Source: Cutibacterium granulosum (GTDB lineage Bacteria > Actinomycetota > Actinomycetes > Propionibacteriales > Propionibacteriaceae). Taken from it: a stretch of DNA of 64,000 nt. Position 1 is the first letter of the stretch; every line of letters begins with the position of its first letter. Shown here piece after piece: positions 51,250-60,204 of this stretch. A model generated the notes under the pieces. It had not been told where the DNA came from and made no database searches. It saw only the letters and a program-made list of their open reading frames with translations. The DNA lies in contig NZ_LT906441.1 in assembly GCF_900186975.1 (NCBI RefSeq), forward strand, positions 1,612,001-1,676,000, written 5' to 3'. Position numbers and translations under genes: made by a program.

Positions 51250-52080
51250 TCAGGAATGTGGTGCTGCAGCCCTCCCCCACGTCCGGTCCTCGTCCAGGCC
51301 TCGAATGGTGGGCACGGCCGCCAGCAGCCGACGGGTGAGATCATGCCGGGGTTCGGCATAGACCTGGGCGAGATTGCCGGACTCGACGATCCGGCCGTCC
51401 TGAATGACGGCCACCTCCTGACACAGATGTCGCACCACGGCGAGGTCGTGTGAGACGAGCACCAAGGTGAGGCCGCGCTCGTCCACCAGACGGGTGAGCA
51501 GGTTGAGCACCTGGGCGCGTACCGACACGTCCAGCGCGGAGACCGGTTCGTCGGCCAGCAGCACCGTCGGGTTGGTGATGAGGGCCCGGGCGATGGCGAT
51601 ACGTTGTCGCTGACCGCCGGAGAACTCGTGGGGGTACCGGTCGCGATCATCCGGGTCGAGACCGACCTCTGTCATGACTCGCTCCAGTGCGTCGGGAACG
51701 TCGTCCACCGTGCCGCGCAGCATGCGGGAGCGCAGCGGTTCGGTGATGATCCGGCCCACCCTCATGCGCGGGTCCAGGCAGGACCGGGGATCCTGGAAGA
51801 CCATCGACACCTGGGCGCGCAGCGGGCGCAGATCGGCATGCGAGGCGAGGATCGACGAGCCGGCGAAGAGGACGTCCCCCTCGTCGGGGCGACGCAGCCC
51901 GTCCAGCACCTTGAGCAGGGTCGACTTTCCCGATCCGGACTCACCGACGACGCCGAGACGTTGGCCGCGGGCAATGGTGAGGTTGACGTGGTCCAAGGCC
52001 TGGACGGCGTTGGCACCGGTGCCGAGTCGCAGGTTGAGATTCCTCGCCTCGATGATCGGGGTGTTCACGGTGGCGCTCAT
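51250..52080 (-). CDS. peptide-type ABC transporter ATP-binding protein (DppF/OppF-like)
   Basis: The 276-aa ATPase has Walker A GESGSGKSTLLKVL, signature EFSGGQRQRIAIARALI and Walker B VLLADEPVSALDV. It is the last gene of a five-gene minus-strand operon with 4-bp overlaps. Which substrate is carried (oligopeptides, nickel or others) is not readable. Confidence 0.9.
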   Translation of the reverse strand: MSATVNTPIIEARNLNLRLGTGANAVQALDHVNLTIARGQRLGVVGESGSGKSTLLKVLDGLRRPDEGDVLFAGSSILASHADLRPLRAQVSMVFQDPRSCLDPRMRVGRIITEPLRSRMLRGTVDDVPDALERVMTEVGLDPDDRDRYPHEFSGGQRQRIAIARALITNPTVLLADEPVSALDVSVRAQVLNLLTRLVDERGLTLVLVSHDLAVVRHLCQEVAVIQDGRIVESGNLAQVYAEPRHDLTRRLLAAVPTIRGLDEDRTWGRAAAPHS

Positions 52081-52886
52081 CGGTCCTCCAAGACGATCGG
52101 CTGGCCCGGTTCGACGGCGTCGAGTCGAGCAGCACGCAGCAGACGGCGGGTGTAGGGGTGCTTCGGGTCGTTGAAGACGGTGCGTGCCGCCCCGCGTTCC
52201 ACGAACGTCCCCTGGTGCATGACGACGACCTCGTCACAGACCTGGGAGACGACTGCGAGGTCGTGGGAGATGAACAGGCAGGCGGCTCCCACCCTGGTGA
52301 GGACGTCGTCGATGGTTTCCAGCACCCGGGCCTGGACGGTGACGTCCAGTGCGGTGGTCGGCTCGTCACAGATGAGCAGGTCCGGGGAGTTGACCAGGGC
52401 CAGGGCGAGCAGGGCCCGCTGACGTTGCCCCCCGGAGAGCTGGTGTGGGTATGCCTGGGCCACGCGTCGGGGCTCACGAATGCCGACCGTCTCCAGCATG
52501 CCCAGCACGACCTCGCGGGTGTTGGCACGTCGTCCACCGCTCAGCGCGACGACTTCCCCGATCTGGCGGCCCACCCTCATCGTCGGGTCCAGGGCCGTCA
52601 TGGGTTCCTGGAACACCATCGCCATGCTGGTGCCGCGCAGTCGTGACATCTTCCGATCCGAGATGCCCAGCAGCTCCTCACCACGCCAGGTCACCGACCC
52701 GCTGACGTGGGCGTTGCCGGGCAGCAGCCCCATGATGGACAGTGCCGTCACCGACTTGCCGGAGCCGGACTCGCCGATGAGGCCGAGCCGTTCACCGGGT
52801 TCCATGGTGAGGTCGACGCCATCGACGGCAACTCGACGGTGTCGTCCGAAATCGACGTGCAGGTCTCGCACTTGCAGCAGACTCAT
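52077..52886 (-). CDS. peptide-type ABC transporter ATP-binding protein (DppD/OppD-like)
   Basis: The 269-aa ATPase has Walker A GESGSGKSVTALSIMG, signature QLSGGQRQRALLALALV and Walker B LLICDEPTTALDV. It pairs with the downstream DppF-like ATPase in a heterodimer. The start overlaps the permease gene stop. Confidence 0.9.
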   Translation of the reverse strand: MSLLQVRDLHVDFGRHRRVAVDGVDLTMEPGERLGLIGESGSGKSVTALSIMGLLPGNAHVSGSVTWRGEELLGISDRKMSRLRGTSMAMVFQEPMTALDPTMRVGRQIGEVVALSGGRRANTREVVLGMLETVGIREPRRVAQAYPHQLSGGQRQRALLALALVNSPDLLICDEPTTALDVTVQARVLETIDDVLTRVGAACLFISHDLAVVSQVCDEVVVMHQGTFVERGAARTVFNDPKHPYTRRLLRAARLDAVEPGQPIVLEDR

Positions 52887-53695
52887 CGCACCTCCCGAAG
52901 TTTTGGATCGAGCAGATCGCGCAATCCGTCACCGAGCAGATTGAAACCGAGCACCGCCACGGCAATGGCCAGGGCCGGCCAGATCGTCAGTGCCGGGTTG
53001 GAGAACAGGTAGGACTGGGCGTCGTGGAGCATCCGTCCCCAGGTGGGCACGCTGGCCGGGGTGGCCAACCCGAGGAAGCTCAGCGCCGCCTCGGCGAGGA
53101 TGGCCACGGCGTAGGACACCGATGCCTGCACCCCGATGAGCGGGGCGATGTTGGGCAGCACGTGGGTCACGGCGATGCGCCACGACCCTGTTCCACTGGA
53201 TCGAGCTGCGACGACGTAGTCCTCACCGAGAACCTGGCGGCTCGTGACTCGACTGATCCGTGCGAAGACCGGGATGGTGGCCACCCCGATGGCGATCATG
53301 CCGGTCCAGGTGGACCCGCCCACCGCAGCAGCCAGGATGATGGCGAGCAGCAACGCGGGGAAGGCGTAGAGCAGGTCGGCAGCCCGCGCCAGCAGCGTGG
53401 ACCACGGGCGAGGGACCATGGCGGTGGCAATGCCCCACGGCACACCGATGCCAGCGGCGATGAGCACCGAGACGACGCCGACCAGCAGACAGGTCTGGGC
53501 GCCGACGAGCATACGACTCAGCAGATCCGCACCCACCTGGTCGGTGCCCAGCCAGTGCTGGGCGCTGGGGCCGAGCAGCCGATCCTGTGGGATGGCGAGG
53601 TTGGGGTCGTAGGGGGTCCAGAAGCAGGACACGACGGCGGCGATGACGACGAGGGCGACGAGGGTGGATCCAACCACCAGTCCAGTGCGTTTCAC
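52883..53695 (-). CDS. ABC transporter permease (DppC-like)
   Basis: The 270-aa membrane protein has an N-terminal helix and five more. The EAA-type loop AEAALSFLGLATPASVPTWG is followed by the C-terminal helix. GTG at 53695 overlaps the DppB-like stop. Confidence 0.9.
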   Translation of the reverse strand: MKRTGLVVGSTLVALVVIAAVVSCFWTPYDPNLAIPQDRLLGPSAQHWLGTDQVGADLLSRMLVGAQTCLLVGVVSVLIAAGIGVPWGIATAMVPRPWSTLLARAADLLYAFPALLLAIILAAAVGGSTWTGMIAIGVATIPVFARISRVTSRQVLGEDYVVAARSSGTGSWRIAVTHVLPNIAPLIGVQASVSYAVAILAEAALSFLGLATPASVPTWGRMLHDAQSYLFSNPALTIWPALAIAVAVLGFNLLGDGLRDLLDPKLREVR

Positions 53696-54726
53696 TTCGA
53701 TGCCTCCTTCACCACACGAAGACGGGGGTCCAGGCTCACCGTGACGACGTCGCTGAGGAACGAGATGAGCAGGACGAGTGCCACGAGAACCATGACGACG
53801 TCGGCCACGACGGGGATGTCACGCGAGGTGACGGCGTCGAGCAGGAAGCTGCCCAGCCCCGGCACCACGAACACCTGCTCGACGACGATGGCGCCGACGA
53901 GCATGCTCGAGATCTCCAGCCCGAGCACCGTCACCAGCGAGATCGACGCATTGCGACGTCCGTGCCGGCGCAGGGCACCACGCAACGTCCATCCGGCCGC
54001 TCGTGCGGTACGCAGGTAGTCGTCGGTGAGCACGTCGATGAACGCCGAACGCACGTAGCGGCTCATGACGGCAGCCTGGACGAGAGCGAGGGCCAGAGCA
54101 GGAAGGATGAGGTGACGAATCCACTCCCCCGGGTTCTCCCGCAGCGGCACGTAGGCACCGGCCGGCAACCAGCGCAGTTCGATGGCGAACAGCAGGATGA
54201 GCAGCAGTCCGGCGAGGAAGGCCGGCACGCTCATGAGGAACTGGGCCAGGGCCGAGGTGAGGAATCCTCGGACGTCACGACGATGGATCGCGGCATGCAC
54301 CCCCATGGGGATGCACAGCAGCAGGGCGATGAGCACGGCCAGCAGCACCAGCCAGCCGGTGACGGCCAACCGCTCGGCGATCTGTGGGGCGATCTCCTGG
54401 CCGCTGAGCACCGAGGTGCCGAGGTCACCGGTGAGCAACCCGGAGAGCCAGTGCCAGTAGCGCACGAGGAGGGGATCGTCCAGGCCCAACTGCTCGCGCA
54501 GCTGGGCGGCCATCTTCGGGTCGGCATTGGAGCCGAGCATCACCTGGGCCACGTCACCGGGAAGCAGTGAGAGCAGGGCGAAGATGATGATCGAGGCGAC
54601 GAGCAGGCTCACCACCAGACCGAGCAGTCGTCTGCCGATGAGACGTGCCGTGCGGCCAGCCGTACTGGTGCCACGGGAAGACGGTCCACCAGCGGTGGCA
54701 CGTGCTGTGTTGCGCGGAGTACTCAT
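53692..54726 (-). CDS. ABC transporter permease (DppB-like)
   Basis: The 344-aa membrane permease has an unusually long Arg/Gly/Thr-rich N-terminus. Typical segments are LLGLVVSLLVASIIIFALLS, ARAAGWTLRGAL and the final helices. It overlaps the solute-binding gene stop by 4 bp. Confidence 0.9.
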   Translation of the reverse strand: MSTPRNTARATAGGPSSRGTSTAGRTARLIGRRLLGLVVSLLVASIIIFALLSLLPGDVAQVMLGSNADPKMAAQLREQLGLDDPLLVRYWHWLSGLLTGDLGTSVLSGQEIAPQIAERLAVTGWLVLLAVLIALLLCIPMGVHAAIHRRDVRGFLTSALAQFLMSVPAFLAGLLLILLFAIELRWLPAGAYVPLRENPGEWIRHLILPALALALVQAAVMSRYVRSAFIDVLTDDYLRTARAAGWTLRGALRRHGRRNASISLVTVLGLEISSMLVGAIVVEQVFVVPGLGSFLLDAVTSRDIPVVADVVMVLVALVLLISFLSDVVTVSLDPRLRVVKEASK

Positions 54727-56249
54727 GCCTTGTCCTCCAATCCGGTGAGGTCGAAGCTCAGTGAGGTCGCGTTGTGTCCCAGGCCGGTGATTCCAGCTCG
54801 GGTGACGGTGGTCTTGGGCATGAGGTAGAGGAACCCGCCCGAGACGTCGTCATTGAGGATGCGTGCAGCCTGTTTCATGGTGTCGTTGACCTCATTGGCC
54901 GGACCGGTCATGGCCTTCGTGACGAGTTTCTGGAACTGCGGGTTGTCGTACCGCCAGTAGTAGTCCGGGTTGGCCCAGTTGACGATGTCTCGCGGCTCGA
55001 AGTGTCCGACGATGGTGAGGTCGTAGTCGGCACGGGTGTAGACGGCGTCGAGCCAGCGTGCGGGGAACTCGAGTTCGTCGGTGACCAGGGTGATTCCCAC
55101 CTGCTTCAACTCACTGGAGATGATGCGCGCCGAGGTGGTGGCGTAGGGCAGGGTGGGCACCCGCATCCGCAGGGAGAGGCCATTGCCGTAGCCAGCCTCC
55201 TTGAGCAGACGACGGGCCTGGTCCGGGTCGTAGGGCAGCTTGCCCGCCAGGTCCTCGTACCACGGGTCGGTCGGTGGGACCATGGAACCGATGAGCGACC
55301 CCTGCCCGTTCGTCACGGCCTTCATGAGGTTCTTCCGATCGATGGCATGCATTATCGCACGGCGAACGCGCTTGTCGGACAACGCCTTGGACTGATTGTT
55401 CATCCCCATGACGACCTCATAGTTCGTCGTGCCGGTGATGACGTCGTAGCGGGACGGATCCTGGAACCGGCTCAATGCCTGTGGGGTGGCGAGATCGGAA
55501 AGGATGTCGACGTCACCACTCATGAGGGCAGCGGTCTCGGGGGTGGGATCGGCGAAGTACAGGAACTGCACGTGCGACACCCTGGGTTTCAGGTGCCACG
55601 CCTGTGGGGAGGAGGCGAGATCGACCGAGTGTCCGGGCCGAAAATCCGTGACGACGTAGGGACCCGATCCCGCCGGATGGGTGGCAAGGTCGGTCTTGAC
55701 GGTGGGATCGATGACGACGCCGGCGGAACACCCCAGGTAGAACAGCAGGAAATTGTCCGGGTGGCTCAGGTTGAGCACGACGGTGTGGGAATCCTTGACA
55801 CGCACCGTCTTGATGGAACCGAGTTGGGCCTTGGTGACGGCGATACCGTTCCTACGATTGTTGTCCAGGGATGCGGCAACCGCCTTGGCGTCCACTGGTG
55901 CCCCCGAGGCGAATCGGGCCGCAGGATCAAGGTGAAAGGTGTAGGTGAGACCGTCGGGGCTCTGCTGCCACGACCGTGCCAACAATGGTTTGAGATCACC
56001 ATTGTCGTCGATCTTCGTCAATGTCTCATAGACGTTGTAGAGCAATACCTGGGCGATCGCCGCAGCGGCATTCTGTGTGATGTCCAATGTCGGTGGAGCT
56101 GCAGTGGCTGCAACGACCACAGGTTTGTCTCCCGATTCATTGCTGGAGGCTCCCGATTCATTGCTGGAAGAATGTGGGGAGCAACCTGTTGCCGTCACTG
56201 CCAGGCACAGGGTGAGGAAGAACCCCATCATCCTTGACAGACGCTTCAT
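54723..56249 (-). CDS. extracellular solute-binding lipoprotein (SBP_bac_5 family)
   Basis: The 508-aa substrate receptor of the operon has a signal peptide with lipobox TATGC, a short repeat (SSNESG twice) and the family body with LARSWQQSPDGLTYTFHL and AGSGPYVV. It is first in the operon. A possible -10 TAGTAT lies at 56306-56311 on the minus strand. The ligand is unknown. Confidence 0.92.
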   Translation of the reverse strand: MKRLSRMMGFFLTLCLAVTATGCSPHSSSNESGASSNESGDKPVVVAATAAPPTLDITQNAAAAIAQVLLYNVYETLTKIDDNGDLKPLLARSWQQSPDGLTYTFHLDPAARFASGAPVDAKAVAASLDNNRRNGIAVTKAQLGSIKTVRVKDSHTVVLNLSHPDNFLLFYLGCSAGVVIDPTVKTDLATHPAGSGPYVVTDFRPGHSVDLASSPQAWHLKPRVSHVQFLYFADPTPETAALMSGDVDILSDLATPQALSRFQDPSRYDVITGTTNYEVVMGMNNQSKALSDKRVRRAIMHAIDRKNLMKAVTNGQGSLIGSMVPPTDPWYEDLAGKLPYDPDQARRLLKEAGYGNGLSLRMRVPTLPYATTSARIISSELKQVGITLVTDELEFPARWLDAVYTRADYDLTIVGHFEPRDIVNWANPDYYWRYDNPQFQKLVTKAMTGPANEVNDTMKQAARILNDDVSGGFLYLMPKTTVTRAGITGLGHNATSLSFDLTGLEDKA

Positions 56250-56802
56250 TCTTGCGTTGGTCCTTTTCTGCCTGACGACCCTGATTGGGCCGTGCTTTGG
56301 CAGTCATACTATGTACGCCCATCCAGCCTCGGACGAACGTTCTCCACAGCATTGGAGGACGAAAATTGGTCAGGTGCCACAGTTCACTGCAACCTGCGAT
56401 GCACGGCAATGAGTCCCTGCTCCACCAGCCGCTGGCGGCCCATCCCATCGAGACCACACTGCCCGTCTGGGATCGCGTCGACACCACCAGCCAGGATCAG
56501 GGCGATGGCAACGGCATGAAAGATGGGTAACGGCACGTGGGGGACGTGTGTGGATCGACGCTCCCCCACCGTGGCCATGGCGTCGAACCAGTGGGCGAGC
56601 AGAAGGGCACGAGAAGTATGGGCCTGAGGCATGTCATGCCGGTGGCAGGTGAGCAGAGCAGTCACGACGCACGTGGGCAGGCTGTCACTGCGGTGATCTC
56701 GGCGAATTCGCGGTGACCGGACTGCTGCTTCTCGGGGCCACACTGCGTCTTGTGGCTCGATTTTGCATGCACCGCAGACATGTGTATAGTGAAACGAGTC
56801 GA
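56250..56802. other. 553-bp intergenic region between the ABC operon and tRNA-fMet
   Basis: It holds the promoter of the ABC operon (TAGTAT, 56306-56311, minus) and the promoter of the tRNA. I see no gene. Confidence 0.6.
56763..56790 (+). promoter_or_regulatory. promoter of the initiator tRNA
   Basis: TTGCAT (56763-56768), 16-bp spacer, TATAGT (56785-56790). The tRNA begins at 56803, 12 bases after the -10. Confidence 0.7.
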
Positions 56803-56879
<77 letters not shown>

Positions 56880-56883
56880 CGTT

Positions 56884-56915
56884 CCTCGCCAGCTCTAGGG
56901 TTGGCGGGGATTTTT
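56884..56915 (+). terminator. terminator of the initiator tRNA
   Basis: CCTCGCCAGC (56884-56893) pairs with GTTGGCGGGG (56900-56909), with the T tract at 56911-56915. Confidence 0.8.
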
Positions 56916-57134
56916 ACGTTCACACGGGCACGCCAGCTGATAGCAGCAAAAATTTCACTAACTTTCCAAGAAATCCCGACGAATCATATCACCTAGACTG
57001 AAAAATCCTCATCGCATCAGCAAAGATCTCTCAGACCCAATAGTGTCTGCTTGATCACCTAGGACTCAAAGTGATTGGCCGGCTCCGCATGAGACTTTCG
57101 CCTACAGGCACGGGCTACGGGGCCGACCAAATGC

Positions 57135-57455
57135 TCAGGAGTGGTCAGATCTCTCTGCAACCAACGCGGTGACCAGTCCGGGAAATCGGGCGTTCAGGTC
57201 ATCTACCCGCAAGCTGGACCATCTTGTTGTCCCCTCCTTACGTGCTGAAGTCACTCCAGCTTCGCGCAAGGTCTTCAAATGCGGAGACAAGGTGGAGAGG
57301 GGCACCCCCAAAGACTTCGCTAGATCACCGCACCGCAACTCCCCGGCTTCAAACAGCAGCGCCGCTGCTTCCAAGCGCAAAGGATCACCCAGTGCCCGAC
57401 ACACGTGCACCAGCCTGATCGCCTCCCGATCAGGCTGATCTTCATACTTGCCCAT
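57135..57455 (-). CDS. ArsR/SmtB-family repressor
   Basis: The 106-aa winged-helix protein has RALGDPLRLEAAALLFEAGEL, the recognition helix LSTLSPHLKTLREAG and the wing ARKEGTTRWSSLR. Only two Cys are present (Cys19 and Cys42, in ELRCGDL), so the As(III)-binding CVC site of E. coli ArsR is absent. The ligand may be something else, or bound by other residues. It is divergent from the EamA-GAPDH operon, 435 bp away. AAGGAGG lies 8 nt before the chosen ATG at 57455. Confidence 0.8.
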   Translation of the reverse strand: MGKYEDQPDREAIRLVHVCRALGDPLRLEAAALLFEAGELRCGDLAKSLGVPLSTLSPHLKTLREAGVTSARKEGTTRWSSLRVDDLNARFPGLVTALVAERSDHS

Positions 57456-57490
57456 TCTCACGACCTCCTTGACACATCGCATTGCCCTTG

Positions 57491-57516
57491 TTGTATGCTT
57501 CTTCCAGAAATTACAA
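57491..57516. promoter_or_regulatory. nested dyad, putative ArsR operator
   Basis: TTGTA (57491-57495) and TACAA (57512-57516) flank TTCT (57499-57502) and AGAA (57506-57509). The dyad lies about 35-60 bp upstream of the repressor start, so autoregulation is plausible. Confidence 0.45.
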
Positions 57517-57791
57517 AATATGAGGTGGCTGATGACCCTCTCGCCTGGCAGCCCGCACCCCCTATAGAAGCTCGCCCTACTCTCCCGTCAAACACCGCCA
57601 ACTTCCACACACTCCCCGCCCCCTATCTCCAACTTCACCAGCATAGAACCGGTCCGAACTGACCGTCATCTACCTGAATCCTTCAGATCTCTATTCCAGA
57701 ACGAAGCGGCCCCTCGGCCAGCGTTCAATTCATTATTTCATCCGAATGGTACACCACTCGAAGCCCAAAGACTGACCTTACACCTCTAATA

Positions 57792-57821
57792 TTGATGGAA
57801 ATAATCGTAAACGCAATTATT
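57792..57821 (+). promoter_or_regulatory. promoter of the EamA-GAPDH operon with overlapping dyad
   Basis: TTGATG (57792-57797), 17-bp spacer, AATTAT (57815-57820). AATAAT (57800-57805) and ATTATT (57816-57821) form a dyad over the -10, resembling the AT-rich inverted repeats bound by ArsR/SmtB proteins. Confidence 0.45.
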
Positions 57822-57890
57822 CTTAAAAACAAGAAACTAGAATATCAAAGCCGAAAAATTTACTCTTGCGGTAAAGAAAGATCTAAATGC

Positions 57891-58880
57891 ATGACGAATA
57901 AAAATTTTGAAAAAGGGATAGCCTTCTGTCTGCTCGCTACCATGTCGTGGGGCGGAATGTTTCCAGTAATGACATCGGCCCTCCAGCATATCGATACCTA
58001 TACCTTCACATGCATGCGTTATGCGATCGCCGGAGCTCTTTTCTACCTTGTTCTTTGCCGTCAGGAACCGAATCGAATTCCCCTCGACACGGCTTCTCTT
58101 TTGAAAGCATGGTTCTTCGGGACATGTGGATTCGCCGGCTACCAGTTCCTTGTCTTCGAAGGACAACGCCTGGCCGGCGCAGAAGGAGCTCTCACTGCTT
58201 CCATCATGATGGCCACGATGCCCCTCCAGGCTTTCCTGTTCAACTGGATCGTTCGTAGAAAGACACCCAAGCTGTTTGTCCTGTTTTTCATCCTGCTTTC
58301 CTTCTCTGGGGTACTCCTTGTCATCACTCGAGGAGACTTTGCCTCACTCGTCAAACACCCACAGGATTTCGGCCCGCAAATCCTCATTATTCTCGGCGCG
58401 CTGTGCTGGGTAATCTACACAGCAGGTGCATCCTACCTACCAGACTTGAGCCCAGTACGTTACACGACCATCACCACTGCCCTGGGTCTTGGCAGCGCGG
58501 TTGTCATTACCGCCGGACTGCTTGGAAGCAGCGTAGTTCCTGTTCCCAGCGGCATAGAAGTCATCCACACCATTCCACATCTGATCTACATGAGCTTGGT
58601 GGCCGGTTTTATTGGTGTCCTTGCGTGGAATATCGGAAACAAAATTTTAACACCTCTCAACGGCACCCTGTTTATGGATGTCGTACCCATTACGGCGTTC
58701 ACCGTCTCGGCCATCACTGGGAAAGTACCACATCCAGTCCAGATAGGAGGTGCAGCAATCACCATATTTTCTTTGATTTGCAACAACTACTTCATTAGAC
58801 GAGAAACTCTCCGAAAAGCGTCAACCGAAAATTTACCCGTCAATATTTCTACAACAACCAATATGAGTAAGGTAAACTGA
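57891..58880 (+). CDS. EamA-family (DMT superfamily) transporter
   Basis: The 329-aa membrane protein has about ten hydrophobic helices in two EamA repeats. The N-terminal repeat starts KGIAFCLLATMSWGGMFPVM and the second repeat follows near residue 175. DMT exporters move amino acids, nucleosides and other small metabolites; no direct substrate evidence exists here. It ends one base before the gap gene. The block is AT-rich compared with its surroundings. The ATG at 57891 is chosen over in-frame upstream ATGs because of the usual domain start. Confidence 0.85.
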   Translation: MTNKNFEKGIAFCLLATMSWGGMFPVMTSALQHIDTYTFTCMRYAIAGALFYLVLCRQEPNRIPLDTASLLKAWFFGTCGFAGYQFLVFEGQRLAGAEGALTASIMMATMPLQAFLFNWIVRRKTPKLFVLFFILLSFSGVLLVITRGDFASLVKHPQDFGPQILIILGALCWVIYTAGASYLPDLSPVRYTTITTALGLGSAVVITAGLLGSSVVPVPSGIEVIHTIPHLIYMSLVAGFIGVLAWNIGNKILTPLNGTLFMDVVPITAFTVSAITGKVPHPVQIGGAAITIFSLICNNYFIRRETLRKASTENLPVNISTTTNMSKVN

Positions 58881-58881
58881 T

Positions 58882-59877
58882 ATGCGTATTGCCATCAATG
58901 GTTTCGGTCGTATCGGACGTACACTTCTGCGCCTCAGTCTCGACACACCCGACTTGGAGGTCGTTGCCATCAATGACCTCGCAGATTGGGAAGTCCTGGC
59001 GCATCTCCTGACATATGACACTGTCGCTGGAAAACTTTCCGAGCCTGTCACCTTGGCACAGGATTCGCTACACGTTGGAGACAAAACCATCAAAGTCACA
59101 AGGGAGAGCACCCCTGAATCCTGTGCATGGGGTGACTCTGATGTTGACGTCGTCATCGACTCGACCGGGAGATACACACATGCGCAGAAAGCACGCAAAC
59201 ATCTTGCAGCAGGCGCAAAGAAAGTTGTGGTCAGTGCTCCCACCAAGGAAGCAGACGCCACAATCGTCTACGGAGTCAATCATAAAGATTTGAAACCTGA
59301 AGACCGTGTCATTTCCGCTGCGTCGTGCACCACGAACTGCCTGGCTCCCGTCGCTTCGGTGCTCAACAACACATTCGGAATCTCCAAGGGAAGCATGACC
59401 ACTGTTCATGCCTACACGCAGGATCAGCGCCTTCTTGATGCTCCTCACAAGGATTTTCGACGGGCACGATCTGCAGCCGTCAATATGGTTCCGACCAGCA
59501 CGGGTGCTGCAGCAGCCATTGGTCTTGTCATCCCCCAACTGGCAGGACGTCTGGATGGTCGGGCAATTCGCGTCCCCATCCCAGATGGTTCGATGATCGA
59601 TCTCTCCGTAAGCTTGGAAAAGTCCGCGACCATCGATGACTTGAAAGAGGCATTCATCCGTGCTGAGAATGAAGATTTGAAGGATTCGCTGCTGACAACG
59701 AATGAGCCGGTCGTCTCGAGCGACATCTTGGGATGTACTGCAGGATCCCTCGTCGACCTGAGCCTCTGCAAGAGCATCCAAGGAGACTTCGCCAGTGTCG
59801 TTTCCTGGTACGACAACGAAACGAGCTACTCAAGCCAGCTACTGCGCGTCGTCCGACATGCAGGTGAGATCGGCTGA
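58882..59877 (+). CDS. NAD-dependent glyceraldehyde-3-phosphate dehydrogenase (second copy likely)
   Basis: The 331-aa class I GAPDH has the Rossmann loop NGFGRIGR, NAD-selective Asp32 (AINDL), catalytic Cys149 in AASCTTNC, His176 in TVHAYT and Arg230 in GRAIRVP. In the loop PTSTGAAAAIGL the usual Lys after GAA is replaced by Ala211, next to the Thr-Gly that binds inorganic phosphate in known enzymes. The ATG is one base after the transporter stop. It is probably additional to a housekeeping gene elsewhere and dedicated to the transporter. Erythrose-4-phosphate dehydrogenase is a less likely alternative. Confidence 0.92.
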   Translation: MRIAINGFGRIGRTLLRLSLDTPDLEVVAINDLADWEVLAHLLTYDTVAGKLSEPVTLAQDSLHVGDKTIKVTRESTPESCAWGDSDVDVVIDSTGRYTHAQKARKHLAAGAKKVVVSAPTKEADATIVYGVNHKDLKPEDRVISAASCTTNCLAPVASVLNNTFGISKGSMTTVHAYTQDQRLLDAPHKDFRRARSAAVNMVPTSTGAAAAIGLVIPQLAGRLDGRAIRVPIPDGSMIDLSVSLEKSATIDDLKEAFIRAENEDLKDSLLTTNEPVVSSDILGCTAGSLVDLSLCKSIQGDFASVVSWYDNETSYSSQLLRVVRHAGEIG

Positions 59878-60204
59878 GAATTCCCCTTATGGGTCTCCGT
59901 AGATTGCTGTGTCGTCTTCACAACATACGGAGAGCATCTCTGAGAGGGGCCTCAGGTATGTCTGGGGCCTCTTCTTTTTACCACTAAGACCTCGGCAGTC
60001 TGCCAAGCCGACAGCAAGTGGCTCACCGAAGTAGTCATCAGGCTGTGGCATCGATCGGCATCTACTTGATGTGGGATTGGTCACGGGACAAGTCCGTGGT
60101 TCCAGATCTTTCCCCACCAACCAGTGGCTCCACTACTCCTGTTCGGGTATCACGAATCCTGCATGGTGGAGGTCACGGAGCAAGCTGCGTGCTCCGGCAT
60201 CACA
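59878..60204. other. 327-bp region after the GAPDH gene
   Basis: Hairpin TCTCCGTA (59894-59901) with TACGGAGA (59926-59933), then a stem with bulge AGAGG-GG-CCTCAG / CTGGGG-CCTCT near 59943-59972 followed by a T-rich stretch, likely the operon terminator. I see no gene and no obvious copy of the tRNA 3' end. Confidence 0.5.

Larger units (their letters stand above)
57456..57890. other. 435-bp divergent control region of the ArsR/EamA/GAPDH block
   Basis: AT-rich and without a convincing gene. It contains a nested dyad near the repressor start (57491-57516) and a promoter with an overlapping dyad near the transporter gene (57792-57821), both reported separately. Confidence 0.6.

Noticed and set aside
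57405-57662. Plus-strand 85-codon frame inside the ArsR control region
   Set aside because: It overlaps the repressor gene and has low-complexity, no ribosome site and no known domain.
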